NCBI RefSeq assembly: GCF_900107745.1
Contig: NZ_FNRO01000004.1
Location: 248,001-312,000 of the forward strand
Origin: Variovorax sp. YR216
Lineage (GTDB): Bacteria; Pseudomonadota; Gammaproteobacteria; Burkholderiales; Burkholderiaceae_C
Direction of reading: 5' to 3'
Length of the DNA stretch: 64,000 nt
Position 1 is the stretch's first letter. The number at the start of each line of letters is the position of its first letter. Below, piece after piece: positions 1 to 9,315 of the stretch. The translations under genes and the position numbers were made by a program. A model generated the notes under the pieces. The model worked only from the letters and a program-made list of their open reading frames with translations. It was not told where the DNA came from and did no database searches.

Positions 1-568
1 TGGCAATCTCCACAAACAGGCCGGCGAGCAGGTTGCGATCGGTCTTGACGTTGCCGAGCTCGGCGAACATGCGCTCGGTGGTCGCGCGCATGTCGTCCTG
101 GCGCCGCCGCATCTCGTCGCGCAGGGCCTGCACCTCGTGGTTCAGGCGTTCGGTGAAATCGCGCTCCTGCCGGGCAAGCTGGTCGGAGACCTGCGCGAGG
201 CGCTTCTCCAGCGCCTGCGTGTGCTCGCGCAGGCTGCGCTCGAGTTCCTTGTCGGCATCGGCACGCAGGTCCTTTTCCTCGCGGAACTGGCCGGCGACCG
301 ATTCGAGCTGCTTCTTGATCGTCGTTTCGAGGCCGCCGAGGCTTCGCGTCGACTCCGATTCGAGATCGCGCAATCGCAGCTGGAAGCGTTCCTCCATGAC
401 GGAGAAGCGCTTGTCGTAGTCCTGCATCTGGTTGCCGAACAGCAATTCGCGCATCTTGTCGACACCGGAGGCATCGGCAGAGCCGTTGCCACGGGTCGCC
501 ATGGCGGCCTGAGCTGCCAGCGCGGCTTGCGGATCAATGCTTGGTACGGGCTTGGCTGTAGTTCCCAT
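1..568 (-). CDS. Coiled-coil protein, partial (C-terminus beyond left edge)
   Basis: The first 189 codons are visible; the end lies left of base 1. The ATG read down from 568 follows a GAGGAG ribosome site. No catalytic domain is recognised. After an Ala/Gly/Ser-rich head of about 40 residues the chain becomes almost wholly charged (Glu, Arg, Lys, Gln) with heptad-like spacing up to the edge, predicting a long cytoplasmic coiled coil. No signal peptide or membrane segment is seen. It is the last visible gene of a leftward series (hybrid kinase, STAS, RsbW-type ATPase) and starts 83 bp after the ATPase gene, so a role as scaffold or output of that signalling set is possible but unproven. Confidence 0.7.
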   Translation of the reverse strand, partial: MGTTAKPVPSIDPQAALAAQAAMATRGNGSADASGVDKMRELLFGNQMQDYDKRFSVMEERFQLRLRDLESESTRSLGGLETTIKKQLESVAGQFREEKDLRADADKELERSLREHTQALEKRLAQVSDQLARQERDFTERLNHEVQALRDEMRRRQDDMRATTERMFAELGNVKTDRNLLAGLFVEIA

Positions 569-651
569 CGACGTATCTCCTCGGTTGCGTATTGAACGGA
601 TCGAAAACGGATCGAACAGTGACGGACATCGGGCTGCGGTCCCGGCGGCGG

Positions 652-1089
652 TCAGGGCGGCGCCGGGGCACGGAAAAACAGCGTCAGGCGATTGCACCCG
701 TCCTCGTGGCGGTAGCGCACGCCGTCGGAAAAATGCCGGACCATCGGAATGCCCCAGCCGCCGACCTTCGCGTCGCGCAGGCTGGTGGCTCGAGCGGGCT
801 CGGGGACCTGCCGCAGGTCGAACTCGCGCCCTTCGTCCACCACTTCGAGGGCCACCTCGTCGCCCTGCCACCCAAGGCGCAGCAGGATGCTCTGCGCGCC
901 CTCGCCGGCCGCGTGCGTCACGATGTTCGTGACCACCTCGGTCGAGCAGAGATCGAGGTTGTGCGCCAGCCGCTCCGGCAGGTGCTGGCCCTCGGCCCAG
1001 TCGTGCACCCAGGCGCTGATGCGCGGGAGCTCGCGCAGGGCGTTGTCGACGATGAGGGAAGCACCCGGCTCCCCGGCGGCGGCGTCCAT
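652..1089 (-). CDS. RsbW/SpoIIAB-type ATP-binding regulatory protein (HATPase_c_2)
   Basis: This 145-residue protein belongs to the GHKL ATPase anti-sigma/partner-switching family, which binds or phosphorylates a STAS partner. The N-box is visible as EVVTNIVTHA (Glu51, Asn55), the G1 box as VVDEGREFD (about 81-89) and the glycine-rich lid as GGWGIPMV (about 111-118), so ATP binding looks intact. There is no membrane segment. Its ATG overlaps the stop of the STAS gene (TGATG), the usual arrangement of translationally coupled switch partners. The same frame runs upstream through the STAS gene, so the start was chosen from the overlap and the protein family length. Whether the client is a sigma factor or another regulator cannot be told. 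Confidence 0.85.
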   Translation of the reverse strand: MDAAAGEPGASLIVDNALRELPRISAWVHDWAEGQHLPERLAHNLDLCSTEVVTNIVTHAAGEGAQSILLRLGWQGDEVALEVVDEGREFDLRQVPEPARATSLRDAKVGGWGIPMVRHFSDGVRYRHEDGCNRLTLFFRAPAPP

Positions 1090-1448
1090 CAGCGGCTTTC
1101 GGCAGATGACGCCATCAGCGCGCTGAAGGCGGAATCGACGTCGGGGTACACCGGGATGATCGAATCGATGCCTGCCATCTTGAGCACCTCCGCCACCACG
1201 GGTTGTGGATTTGCCAGCGCCATCGCGCCGCCGCGCAGCGACTGCGCCCTCGCGTTGACGACAAGGGTGCGGATGCCGATGGAGGCCAGGAACGAGACTT
1301 CGGACATGTCCACCACGGCGAGCATCTTGCGGCTCGCCACCAGCGCGGCGAGTCGCGTGTTGATGTCGTGGCCGCCGACGCTGTCCATTCGGCCGACGAG
1401 GCTGATCTTCTCGATGCCCTCGGCCAGTTGTTCGCTCCTCAGATCCAT
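1089..1448 (-). CDS. STAS-domain anti-anti-sigma-type switch protein
   Basis: This 119-residue protein is a single STAS domain, like SpoIIAA/RsbV. It reads EKISLVGRMDSVG then DMSEVSFLASIGIRTLV; Ser56 sits in the loop that partner kinases phosphorylate. The start at 1448 (MDLRSEQ) is preferred because GGAG lies five bases upstream; an in-frame GTG at 1493 has no ribosome site and would add 15 atypical residues. It is translationally coupled to the RsbW-type ATPase downstream and lies about 200 bp after the hybrid kinase, suggesting that the three form one signalling route. Confidence 0.85.
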   Translation of the reverse strand: MDLRSEQLAEGIEKISLVGRMDSVGGHDINTRLAALVASRKMLAVVDMSEVSFLASIGIRTLVVNARAQSLRGGAMALANPQPVVAEVLKMAGIDSIIPVYPDVDSAFSALMASSAESR

Positions 1449-1646
1449 ACACGCTCCGCGGTCGATATCGATGGTGCTGAACCGGTCTGCCACCGCAGGG
1501 ATGAACTGCTTCGCAAGTTCGTCTTGTTCTGATACGAAAACAAGCGCTTCTTGCGTATCGGGAGGTAGAACCTTCTTCTAGCTTACGCTGAAATTTCCGG
1601 CGCGTCGATCACCCCTTTTTAGGGGGGGAACTCACGGACAGTGGGA

Positions 1647-4600
1647 TCAGCGGTCGTTGCGCGCGGGCACGTTGCCCAGGGCCTCGACCAGCCGCTCGAC
1701 CCGGATCGGCTTGGTGACGTAATCGTCCATGCCGGCGGCGAGGCAGGCCTCCTGGTCGCCCTGCATCGCGTTGGCGGTCATCGCGATGATGTGCGGCCGC
1801 TGGCCGGGGCCGAGCAGCGCGCAGATGCGCCGGGTGGCGTCGAGGCCGTCGAGCTCGGGCATCTGCACGTCCATGAGCACCACGTCGTAGACCTGGCGCT
1901 GCACCGACTCCACCGCCTCGATGCCATTGGAGGCCAGGTCGGCGCGATACCCCATCTGCTGGAGCAGGCGCAGCGCGAGCTTCTGGTTCACCACGTTGTC
2001 TTCGGCCAGCAGGATGCGCAGCGGATGGCGCTCGCCCATCGACGAATCGATCTGCGGCCTGGGCGCCGCGCTTGCGACCGGCCGCGCCGGCGCCTCATGC
2101 GCGAGCAGGCTGACCAGCGTGTCGAAGAGCTGCGACTGATGGATCGGCTTCGAGAGATAGGCGTTGAAGAGCGCCCCGGTGTCGCCTGCCTCGCGCCGGC
2201 CCAGCGAGCTGAACAGGACCAGCGGCAGTGCCGTATGGTGGGTGCGGATGCAGCGCGCGAGATCGACGCCATCCATCTCGGGCATGTGCATGTCCAGGAT
2301 CGCGAGGTCGTAGCGTTCGCCGGCATCGAGCCAGCGCAGCGCCTCGGCTGGCGATTCGGTGTCGCGCGGGCGCATGCCCCACCGGCCGGTCTGGAGCGAG
2401 AGCACGCGACGGTTCGTCGCGTTGTCGTCCACGATCAGCACGCGCTTGTCCTGCAACTCGTGCTGTATGCCGGCCGAGACGGACCGCTTGCTCGGCGGCG
2501 CCTCGGCCACCGGCGCCTCGATGGTGAAGAAGAAGGTCGAGCCGGTGCCCGGCCCGGCGCTCTCGACCCACATGGTCCCGCCCATCAGCTCGGCCAGCCG
2601 CTTGCTGATCGCCAGGCCCAGCCCCGTGCCGCCGTACTTGCGGGTGGTGCTCGAATCGGCCTGCGAGAAGGACTGGAAGAGCCGGCTCTTGCCTTGTTCC
2701 GACAACCCGATGCCGGTGTCGCGCACCGCGAAGGTCAGCCGCACCTCGCCGTCGGCCAGGGGTTCCGAAGTGACGGTGAGCACCACCTCGCCCCGCTCGG
2801 TGAACTTCACGGAATTGCTCAGCAGGTTGAGCAGCACCTGCCGCAGCCGCGTGAGATCGCCGGACACACCCACCGGCACCTCGCCCTCGAAGACGTAGGC
2901 GATGTCGAGCTTCTTCTCCGTCGCGCGCGCGCTCACGAGGTCGAGCGCCGATTCCACGCAATCGCGCAGGTCGAAGGGATGCGATTCGACATCCATCCGC
3001 CCGGCCTCGATCTTCGAGTAGTCGAGGATGTCGTTGATGATTGTCAGCAGCGCATCGCCGGATTCGCGGATCGTCGAGACATAGTCCTGCTGCTCGGCAT
3101 CGAGCGGCGTGTCGAGCAGCAGACCGCTCATGCCGATCACCGCGTTCATCGGCGTGCGGATCTCGTGGCTCATGGTCGCGAGGAAGGCGCTCTTCGCCTC
3201 GTTGGTGGCTTCGGCCGCCGCGCGCGCCTCCTTGGCCTCGTTGAAGAGGCGCGCGTTCTGGATCGCGATCACCGCCTGGTCGGCGAAGGTCTCCAGGAGC
3301 TTGATTTCCTTGTCCTCGAACGGCCCCGGCGGCTGCCGCGCGACGTGGATCGAGCCGATGTACTGGCCTTCCCAGATCAGCGGCGCCAGCATGACCGCGT
3401 AGTTGCCGATGTGCTCGGCCAGCTCGCGCATGAAGGGCGGAAGCTGCGGCTCTGCAAGCGCATCCGGCAGATGAAGCACCTCGGGTCCGGCCATGGCCTC
3501 GCCCATCGGCGAGTGGTCGATGGGGCGGGGGTAGTAGCGCTCCAGTTCGTCCCGTGCCGGTCCACTGTGCGCGGCCAGGTGCATCATGCCGTCGCCGCCG
3601 GCCAGCGAGATGCCGAGCTGGGTGCCCGCGAAGAGGCGCTGGCAGCTTTCGAGGATCTTGTCGAACACCGGCTGCGCGTTCTCCATCGACTCGCTGATGA
3701 CCTGCAGCACCTCGGCCGTGGCGGTCTGGCGCTCCAGCGTCTCGCGGGTCTCGTTGGCGAGCCGGGCGTTCTCGATCGCGATCACCGCCTGCTCGGCGAA
3801 GAGATCGAGCAGGTCGATCTGCCGCTGCGGCGACTTGCCGGGCTGAGGCCAGGCGGTGGTGATCGCGCCGACCGGCACGCCGTCCTTGAGCAGCGGCGCG
3901 GCGATGATCCGCCGCCGCACCTCGACGTCGGCGAGCGCCGGGTCGTAGTCCGGGTCCGCCCAGGCGTCGTCATTGCTCAGCGAGCGGCGCTCCAGGATCA
4001 CCCGGCCGTTCATCTGGCGCGGATCGGGCGGCGCGGGCCACACGGTGGCGGCCACCTCCAGCGCCTTCGGCGACCAGTTGCGCGTGGCGGCGAGGTGCAC
4101 CAGGCGTCCGTCGAAAGTGAAGATCGCGGAAGCCGGCCCCTCGAAGAGCCACATGGTGCAGTCGAGGATGGCGTCGAACACCGGCATCGCATCGGTGGGC
4201 GATTCGCTGATCGCGCGCAGCACGTCGCTCACCGCGGTCTGGTATTCGAGCGATTCGGTCAGCTCGGCGGTGCGCTCCTCGACCTTGTACAGCGCCGCCT
4301 GCGTCTCGTTGAACAGGCGCGCGTTCTGGATCGCGATGACCGCCTGGTCGGCGAAGGTCTTGAGCAGCGCGCGCTCGCTCGGCCGGAACGGGCCGGTCTC
4401 GGTGCGTTGCATGCTCAGGATGCCGACGCCCCGGCCCTCCCACAGCAGCGGCGCCGCGAGATTCGCGAAACTGGTGCCCGCCAGCTCGGCATTGCGGCGC
4501 AGCACCAGCGGCGCGCAGGGATCGTTCGCGACGTCGGCGAACTCCACGACCTCGCCCGTACGGAAGCAGATCTCGGCCGAGGTGCCGGCGACCGGCATCG

Positions 4601-5459
4601 GATAGTTGGCCTGCATTGCCGCGACGAGGTCGGCCGTGCGCTGCTCGCCGATCGCCGCACGGCCGGCGGCGGTCACCCGCCAGCGGGTCAAGGCGAGCTG
4701 GCCATCGGCGTCGAGCATCATCAATGCGAAGGAGCTGCCTTCAAACAGCCGCTCGCAGCACTCGAGGATCTTGTCGAACACCGGACCGGGGTCGGCCACG
4801 GAGCTCCCGATGACCCGCAGCACCTCGGCCGCCGCCGTCTGGTGCGCCAGCGCCTCCTGCATCTCGCGGCTCTGCCGGCGGGTCTCGTCGAGCAGGCGCG
4901 CATTCTCCAGCGCGAGTCCCAGGCTGCCGGCCACGGTCTCCAGCAACCGGATCTCGTCGGCGCCGAAAGCGTATTCGCGCTCGTGGTTCTGCAGCGCGAT
5001 GATGCCGAGCGCGCGATCGCTCCCAATGATCGGTACGGCCACGATCGAATGCGCCCAGTCGGTGCCCGGCGCGGGGCCGACGCCGACCCGCGTCTGGTCC
5101 TCGCGGGTGTTGGCGACCGCCGTCTCGCGCCGGTGCAGGATGCCCGTCAGGAACCCGTCCGGCTTTAGCGGCCGGGCCGGCGGGAGGGGAAGCGGCTTGT
5201 TGTGCTCGTAGCGGTAGAGCACCTGCACGAGGTTCGTCTTGTCGTCCCACCAGACGATGTTGAGGTCGCCGGAATCGAACAGCTCCCGCAGCTTGTCGCC
5301 CACCATGTCGACGATCGCCTGGAACTCCATCCGCGCCGCCATGCCCTTCTGGATGCCATTGAGCAGCATGACCAGCAGCTTGCCGTCGAACGGCTCGCGC
5401 GTGGCGCTGCCGGCGCGCGGCGCGTCTTTCAACAGGGGGCGAGACCGGGACGGGGCCAT
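1647..5459 (-). CDS. Multi-GAF hybrid sensor histidine kinase with two receiver domains
   Basis: This soluble 1270-residue kinase shows four GAF-like sensor modules in tandem (roughly residues 40-190, 220-380, 410-560 and 590-740). They are linked by the recurrent helical motif [17 protein letters not shown], a typical GAF-to-GAF connector. A HisKA domain follows with SHEIRTPMN (His765), then a HATPase with N-box [17 protein letters not shown] and GGTGLGL. Two receiver domains end the chain, with phospho-acceptors Asp1056 ([12 protein letters not shown]) and Asp1197 ([12 protein letters not shown]). No HPt domain or membrane segment is present. The ATG at 5459 is chosen over an in-frame GTG at 5510, which lacks a ribosome site. 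Output could pass to the STAS/ATPase genes downstream (inference). Confidence 0.93.
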   Translation of the reverse strand: MAPSRSRPLLKDAPRAGSATREPFDGKLLVMLLNGIQKGMAARMEFQAIVDMVGDKLRELFDSGDLNIVWWDDKTNLVQVLYRYEHNKPLPLPPARPLKPDGFLTGILHRRETAVANTREDQTRVGVGPAPGTDWAHSIVAVPIIGSDRALGIIALQNHEREYAFGADEIRLLETVAGSLGLALENARLLDETRRQSREMQEALAHQTAAAEVLRVIGSSVADPGPVFDKILECCERLFEGSSFALMMLDADGQLALTRWRVTAAGRAAIGEQRTADLVAAMQANYPMPVAGTSAEICFRTGEVVEFADVANDPCAPLVLRRNAELAGTSFANLAAPLLWEGRGVGILSMQRTETGPFRPSERALLKTFADQAVIAIQNARLFNETQAALYKVEERTAELTESLEYQTAVSDVLRAISESPTDAMPVFDAILDCTMWLFEGPASAIFTFDGRLVHLAATRNWSPKALEVAATVWPAPPDPRQMNGRVILERRSLSNDDAWADPDYDPALADVEVRRRIIAAPLLKDGVPVGAITTAWPQPGKSPQRQIDLLDLFAEQAVIAIENARLANETRETLERQTATAEVLQVISESMENAQPVFDKILESCQRLFAGTQLGISLAGGDGMMHLAAHSGPARDELERYYPRPIDHSPMGEAMAGPEVLHLPDALAEPQLPPFMRELAEHIGNYAVMLAPLIWEGQYIGSIHVARQPPGPFEDKEIKLLETFADQAVIAIQNARLFNEAKEARAAAEATNEAKSAFLATMSHEIRTPMNAVIGMSGLLLDTPLDAEQQDYVSTIRESGDALLTIINDILDYSKIEAGRMDVESHPFDLRDCVESALDLVSARATEKKLDIAYVFEGEVPVGVSGDLTRLRQVLLNLLSNSVKFTERGEVVLTVTSEPLADGEVRLTFAVRDTGIGLSEQGKSRLFQSFSQADSSTTRKYGGTGLGLAISKRLAELMGGTMWVESAGPGTGSTFFFTIEAPVAEAPPSKRSVSAGIQHELQDKRVLIVDDNATNRRVLSLQTGRWGMRPRDTESPAEALRWLDAGERYDLAILDMHMPEMDGVDLARCIRTHHTALPLVLFSSLGRREAGDTGALFNAYLSKPIHQSQLFDTLVSLLAHEAPARPVASAAPRPQIDSSMGERHPLRILLAEDNVVNQKLALRLLQQMGYRADLASNGIEAVESVQRQVYDVVLMDVQMPELDGLDATRRICALLGPGQRPHIIAMTANAMQGDQEACLAAGMDDYVTKPIRVERLVEALGNVPARNDR

Positions 5460-5670
5460 GGGGATCTGCCTTCTGCGAACAGCGGTTTGATGCGCGCCGG
5501 CGGCGCACACGGCGTGGAGTCTAGCGGCGAAGGCGCGATCGCGCCCGGGCCGGCCTCGAACGCAGGCCGGGGCGTGTTGTCCCCAACATGAAGGATGCGG
5601 CCGGCTGGCACATGCTCTAGTCTGTCCGATGGGCCACGGCCGGTGGCCTCACAAGAACGAGGAGAACCCC

Positions 5671-8600
5671 ATGCGAACCAAAGTCACGGGCGGCGAGCTC
5701 GGAGGGCTCACCAATCTTGCCGTGCTTGCGCCGGTGAAGACCGGCTTCATCGAGGGCCTGGAGACGATGACGTACGTCGACCGGCTGCATCGGCTGCTCG
5801 ACGCGCTGAACGAGGCGCGCCAGAACCTGAAAGAGGCCACGCTGGTCGACCCGCAGTTCCCGGATGCGCTCGGCCGCTTCGGCATCCTGCGCAATTTCCG
5901 GTACGCGGTGGTCCCGCCGGACAGCCCCATCGCCGCCGACGGCACGCCGGGACGCTACCGGCTCTCGCTCAACGTCACCTTCGACGGCGGCTGGGAGCCG
6001 TACATGCGGGTCATCTACCGGGACATCGGCTTCCTGCTGGATGCGCTCTTCTGCCACTGCGACGGCTACCCGGGCTCGAAGACATCGAACTACGACACCT
6101 ACTGCCGCTGGGTGCGCGCGAACGAGCAGATGGCGGGGCTCTTCTTCGCCGACTCGTCGGTGACATCGAGCGACCAGTCCTACCTGGAGCACATCGAACG
6201 CATCCAGCGCGAGACCGCCGAGCCAGCGCAGGCCGATCGCCTCATCGCCGGCTATGGCGTGAAGCCCACGGTGCTGCAGATCCGGGAAGGCCAGGCAGAG
6301 GCGGTGGCGCATCCGGAGGCCGCTGCATTCACTTCGCTTCGGGCGCTGAAGGGCCTGTATCGGCTCTCGCCGCTTTTCACGAGCACGACCGAACGGCGGA
6401 TCCTGCTGCGCTTCACGCGTGAGGTCCTCAAGGACTTCAATGAGATCCTCCCGAGGCTCCATGACCATCCGCTCTTTCACGTCATTGCCGACGCGGCGAA
6501 GGAGGAACTCGCATGGTTCCTCGGGGGCGAGAAGGACGCCGGCAACGCCGCGCCCCCGGACGATTCGTTCACGCCGACCGATGCCGTGCAGGCCGGCATC
6601 GTGGGAGACCGCGGCAGCGCCACCCACGGCTGCCTGGTCCTCCTGCGCGTGCAGGACCCGAACAAGGCCGTGGCCTGGCTGCAAGAGGCACCGATCAGCG
6701 GCCACGGCGCTCAGGACGCCGACGGCATCCGCCGCAACGTCGCCTTCACCTATGCGGGACTGCGCGCCCTCGGGTTCTCCGCCGAGCAGCTCGATCCGCT
6801 GCCGCGGGAATTCATGGACGGCATGGAGTCGCGCGCCGGGCTCCTCGGCGACGTGCGGGCCAACCACCCCGACTTCTGGCCGCGGCCGGAGCGCTGCGAC
6901 GAAAACCTGAAGACCGATCCGAACAGCCGGGTCGATCTCTCGACCGTGCATGTCGCATTCATGATGCGGCTCACCGACGACAAGCCGGAATCCGCCTCCG
7001 CAGCGCTGCATCCGCAACTGGCGGGTGCGATCTCGCGACTGACCCCGGCGTCGGTGGGCATGCAGGTGGTGGCCGTGCAGCCCACGCGCAGCTGGCGCGA
7101 AGGATCGAACGCGAACGGTCGCGAGCACTTCGGCTTCCTCGACGGCTTCAGCCAACCGGGCCTCAAGAAAGTCGAGCCCCCCCCGCTGCCACGCGACACG
7201 GTTCCCCCTGGAGATCTCTTCCTGGGCCGCGACAACAGCCTCGGCGACAGGCCCGACCCGAAATCCGCTCCGCCCGCGCTCCTGCAGGACGGCACCTTCC
7301 TCGTCGTGAGAAAGCTGCGCCAGCACCTCGACCACCTGCACGCCGCGCTGGACTCGCACCTGAAGGACAAGGGCCTGGGCGACGAGGACGCCAAAGCGAA
7401 AAGGAAGCAGGCCATTCTCGAAAAGATGATGGGCCGGCGTCAGGACGGCACGCCGCTCGTCGCCCCGGCCTCGGGCAACGACTTCGACTACGACAAAGAT
7501 GCCGACGGCCGGCAATGCCCCTTCCACGCCCATGTGCGGCGCGCCAATCCGCGCGACGGGCGCGAGCCGATGCCGCGCATCGTGCGCGCGGGGATGTCCT
7601 ACGGCGAACGCCTCGACGCAAACGCGGATCCGAAGGCCAATCCAGGCGCCGCGCCGAACGCCGACCGCGGCATCGTGTTCATGGCCTATTGCGCGAGCAT
7701 CTCCGAGCAGTTCGAGGTGATCCAGCGCTGGATTGCCGGCGGCAACAGCTCGGGCGTGTCCTCGGCGCAGGCCGACCCGTTCCTGGCCGTTCCCAAGCCC
7801 GGCGACCGCCGCACCTTCCGTTGCCTGGAAAGCGGCTCGCCAAACGACATCCTGCGTGTCGACCTGGGTGACAAGCCTTTCGCCACGCTTCAATGGGGCC
7901 TGTACCTGTTCGTGCCCTCGATGGACGCGCTGCGCCATCTGGCCGCGCTGCGCCGGCAGCCGGCGACGAGTGCCGCGACGGTCTTGCCGCCGATCTGGCC
8001 GCCCGCCACTGCCCTCGATCACTGGCGCCAGCGCCTGGAAGACCCGGACCCCGAAAGGTCCGTGTCGGCGAACACCTGGATGCAGGTGCGTCAGGAAGGC
8101 GGCTACAAGGACGCCCGCCCCTACGGCCTGCTGGTAGGGCTGCAGGCGGATGTGCTGCGCATCCTGCAGGACAAGGGCGAGAAGTACTCCGTGCAGGGCT
8201 ACGGCCATCGCATGGCGGCCTCGCTGGGCCACAACCACCTCGGCATGGACGCGGACACGGGCCATGCGGTGCAGGGGCCGGTGATCAACAAGGCCATCGA
8301 GGCGATCACGGAAAGGGAGGCCTTCGACCTGACCTTCGCCATCGTCGACAAGGTCTTGAAGGGGATCATGGAATTCGCAGTCCCCAATCCCGACGGATCG
8401 AAGCGTGCGCCAGTCGACCTCGTCACATTGGCCGAAAAGGTGCTCGCCGCGCTTTGCACGAAATGGATCGGGCTGCCCGAACCCTCGGCAGTCCCAGGGC
8501 AGCCCGGGAATCTCATGGAGGTGGGCGGGCGCGAGCCGGGGAATCCGCAGCCGCCGCGCTGCCCCGGCAATTTCTTCTCCGCGTCGCACTTCATCTTCAA

Positions 8601-9315
8601 TCCGCATCCGCGACCCGAGACGGTGGAAACCGGAAAGGTGCAGGGCAAGGCGGTGCTGGACGCAGTCAAGCAGCTGCTCGATCGGAAGAAGCCGCTCGGC
8701 AAGTTGGCCCGGTCCATCGTGGACGGCTTGCAGAAAGTCGAAGCGATCAAGCCAGAGGAACGGCAGAAGGTGATCGCCAGGAGCATCTCGGGCGTGCTGC
8801 TCGGCTTCCCTCCGACGGTCTATGGCAACTACCTGCGCACCATGGAGACATGGACCCGGGAGAAGTCGCTGTGGGAATACCAGCAGCGCCTGGCGGACCT
8901 GAAGACGACGGTGTCGGATCCGTACGAACGCGCGCGCCGGGCGCTGCGCGGCGGCGTGATGAGCACCATGCGCAAGCGCCCCGTGCCGGAGCAGCTCTGG
9001 CGCTGCCCTGTCGTGAACGGCCAGGTGGTGGGTGCCAGGGACGGCGAGCCCGGGGAAGACCAGCGCGTCGTGCTCGGCATTGCCTCGGCATTGACCGATG
9101 CGGCCGCCCCCGACGAGATGATGTTCGGCGGCAGCCGCGATCCGTCGAGCAGCGTGGCGACCGAGCACGCCTGCCCCGGCTACGGCATGGGCGTCGGCGT
9201 GATGCTCGGGCTGATCGCGGGGCTCTTCGAAGCCGGCACGCTACGACCGACCGGTTCGCCCGTGCTGCTGATGCTTACGCAGCAACGCCCGTCACAAGCG
9301 CCCGCAGCCGGGTAG
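5671..9315 (+). CDS. DyP-type peroxidase fused to a cytochrome P450-like domain
   Basis: This 1214-residue protein carries two heme-enzyme signatures. The ATG at 5671 has GAGGAG six bases upstream; an in-frame ATG at 5629 has none. Residues 1-300 form an alpha/beta region of unclear family, with motifs such as VTFDGGWEPYMRVIYRDIG. Residues about 320-770 are DyP-like: GFLDG (Asp491, the DyP GxxDG motif), DGTFLVVRKLRQ, then CPFHAHVRRANPR (His621, position of the proximal heme ligand) and RGIVFMAYCASISEQFE. Residues about 798-1210 resemble a P450: GEDQRVVLGIASALTD, then FGGSRDPSS and HACPGYGMG with Cys1168 at the thiolate position. A clear K-helix ExxR was not found. No signal peptide. Substrate unknown; heme oxidation chemistry is inferred. 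Confidence 0.8.
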   Translation: MRTKVTGGELGGLTNLAVLAPVKTGFIEGLETMTYVDRLHRLLDALNEARQNLKEATLVDPQFPDALGRFGILRNFRYAVVPPDSPIAADGTPGRYRLSLNVTFDGGWEPYMRVIYRDIGFLLDALFCHCDGYPGSKTSNYDTYCRWVRANEQMAGLFFADSSVTSSDQSYLEHIERIQRETAEPAQADRLIAGYGVKPTVLQIREGQAEAVAHPEAAAFTSLRALKGLYRLSPLFTSTTERRILLRFTREVLKDFNEILPRLHDHPLFHVIADAAKEELAWFLGGEKDAGNAAPPDDSFTPTDAVQAGIVGDRGSATHGCLVLLRVQDPNKAVAWLQEAPISGHGAQDADGIRRNVAFTYAGLRALGFSAEQLDPLPREFMDGMESRAGLLGDVRANHPDFWPRPERCDENLKTDPNSRVDLSTVHVAFMMRLTDDKPESASAALHPQLAGAISRLTPASVGMQVVAVQPTRSWREGSNANGREHFGFLDGFSQPGLKKVEPPPLPRDTVPPGDLFLGRDNSLGDRPDPKSAPPALLQDGTFLVVRKLRQHLDHLHAALDSHLKDKGLGDEDAKAKRKQAILEKMMGRRQDGTPLVAPASGNDFDYDKDADGRQCPFHAHVRRANPRDGREPMPRIVRAGMSYGERLDANADPKANPGAAPNADRGIVFMAYCASISEQFEVIQRWIAGGNSSGVSSAQADPFLAVPKPGDRRTFRCLESGSPNDILRVDLGDKPFATLQWGLYLFVPSMDALRHLAALRRQPATSAATVLPPIWPPATALDHWRQRLEDPDPERSVSANTWMQVRQEGGYKDARPYGLLVGLQADVLRILQDKGEKYSVQGYGHRMAASLGHNHLGMDADTGHAVQGPVINKAIEAITEREAFDLTFAIVDKVLKGIMEFAVPNPDGSKRAPVDLVTLAEKVLAALCTKWIGLPEPSAVPGQPGNLMEVGGREPGNPQPPRCPGNFFSASHFIFNPHPRPETVETGKVQGKAVLDAVKQLLDRKKPLGKLARSIVDGLQKVEAIKPEERQKVIARSISGVLLGFPPTVYGNYLRTMETWTREKSLWEYQQRLADLKTTVSDPYERARRALRGGVMSTMRKRPVPEQLWRCPVVNGQVVGARDGEPGEDQRVVLGIASALTDAAAPDEMMFGGSRDPSSSVATEHACPGYGMGVGVMLGLIAGLFEAGTLRPTGSPVLLMLTQQRPSQAPAAG

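Noticed and set aside
1600..1630. CCCCTTTTTAGGGG as a terminator of the hybrid kinase
   Set aside because: Short stem and no U-run after it on the minus strand; likely chance.
1641..5168. 1175-codon open frame on the plus strand opposite the hybrid kinase
   Set aside because: Antisense shadow of a GC-rich gene: low-complexity Arg/His/Leu-rich translation, no domain, no ribosome site; the minus-strand kinase has clear motifs.
5617..9168. 1183-codon open frame on the minus strand opposite the DyP-P450 gene
   Set aside because: Shadow frame with no recognisable motif; the plus strand carries heme-enzyme signatures and a good ribosome site.
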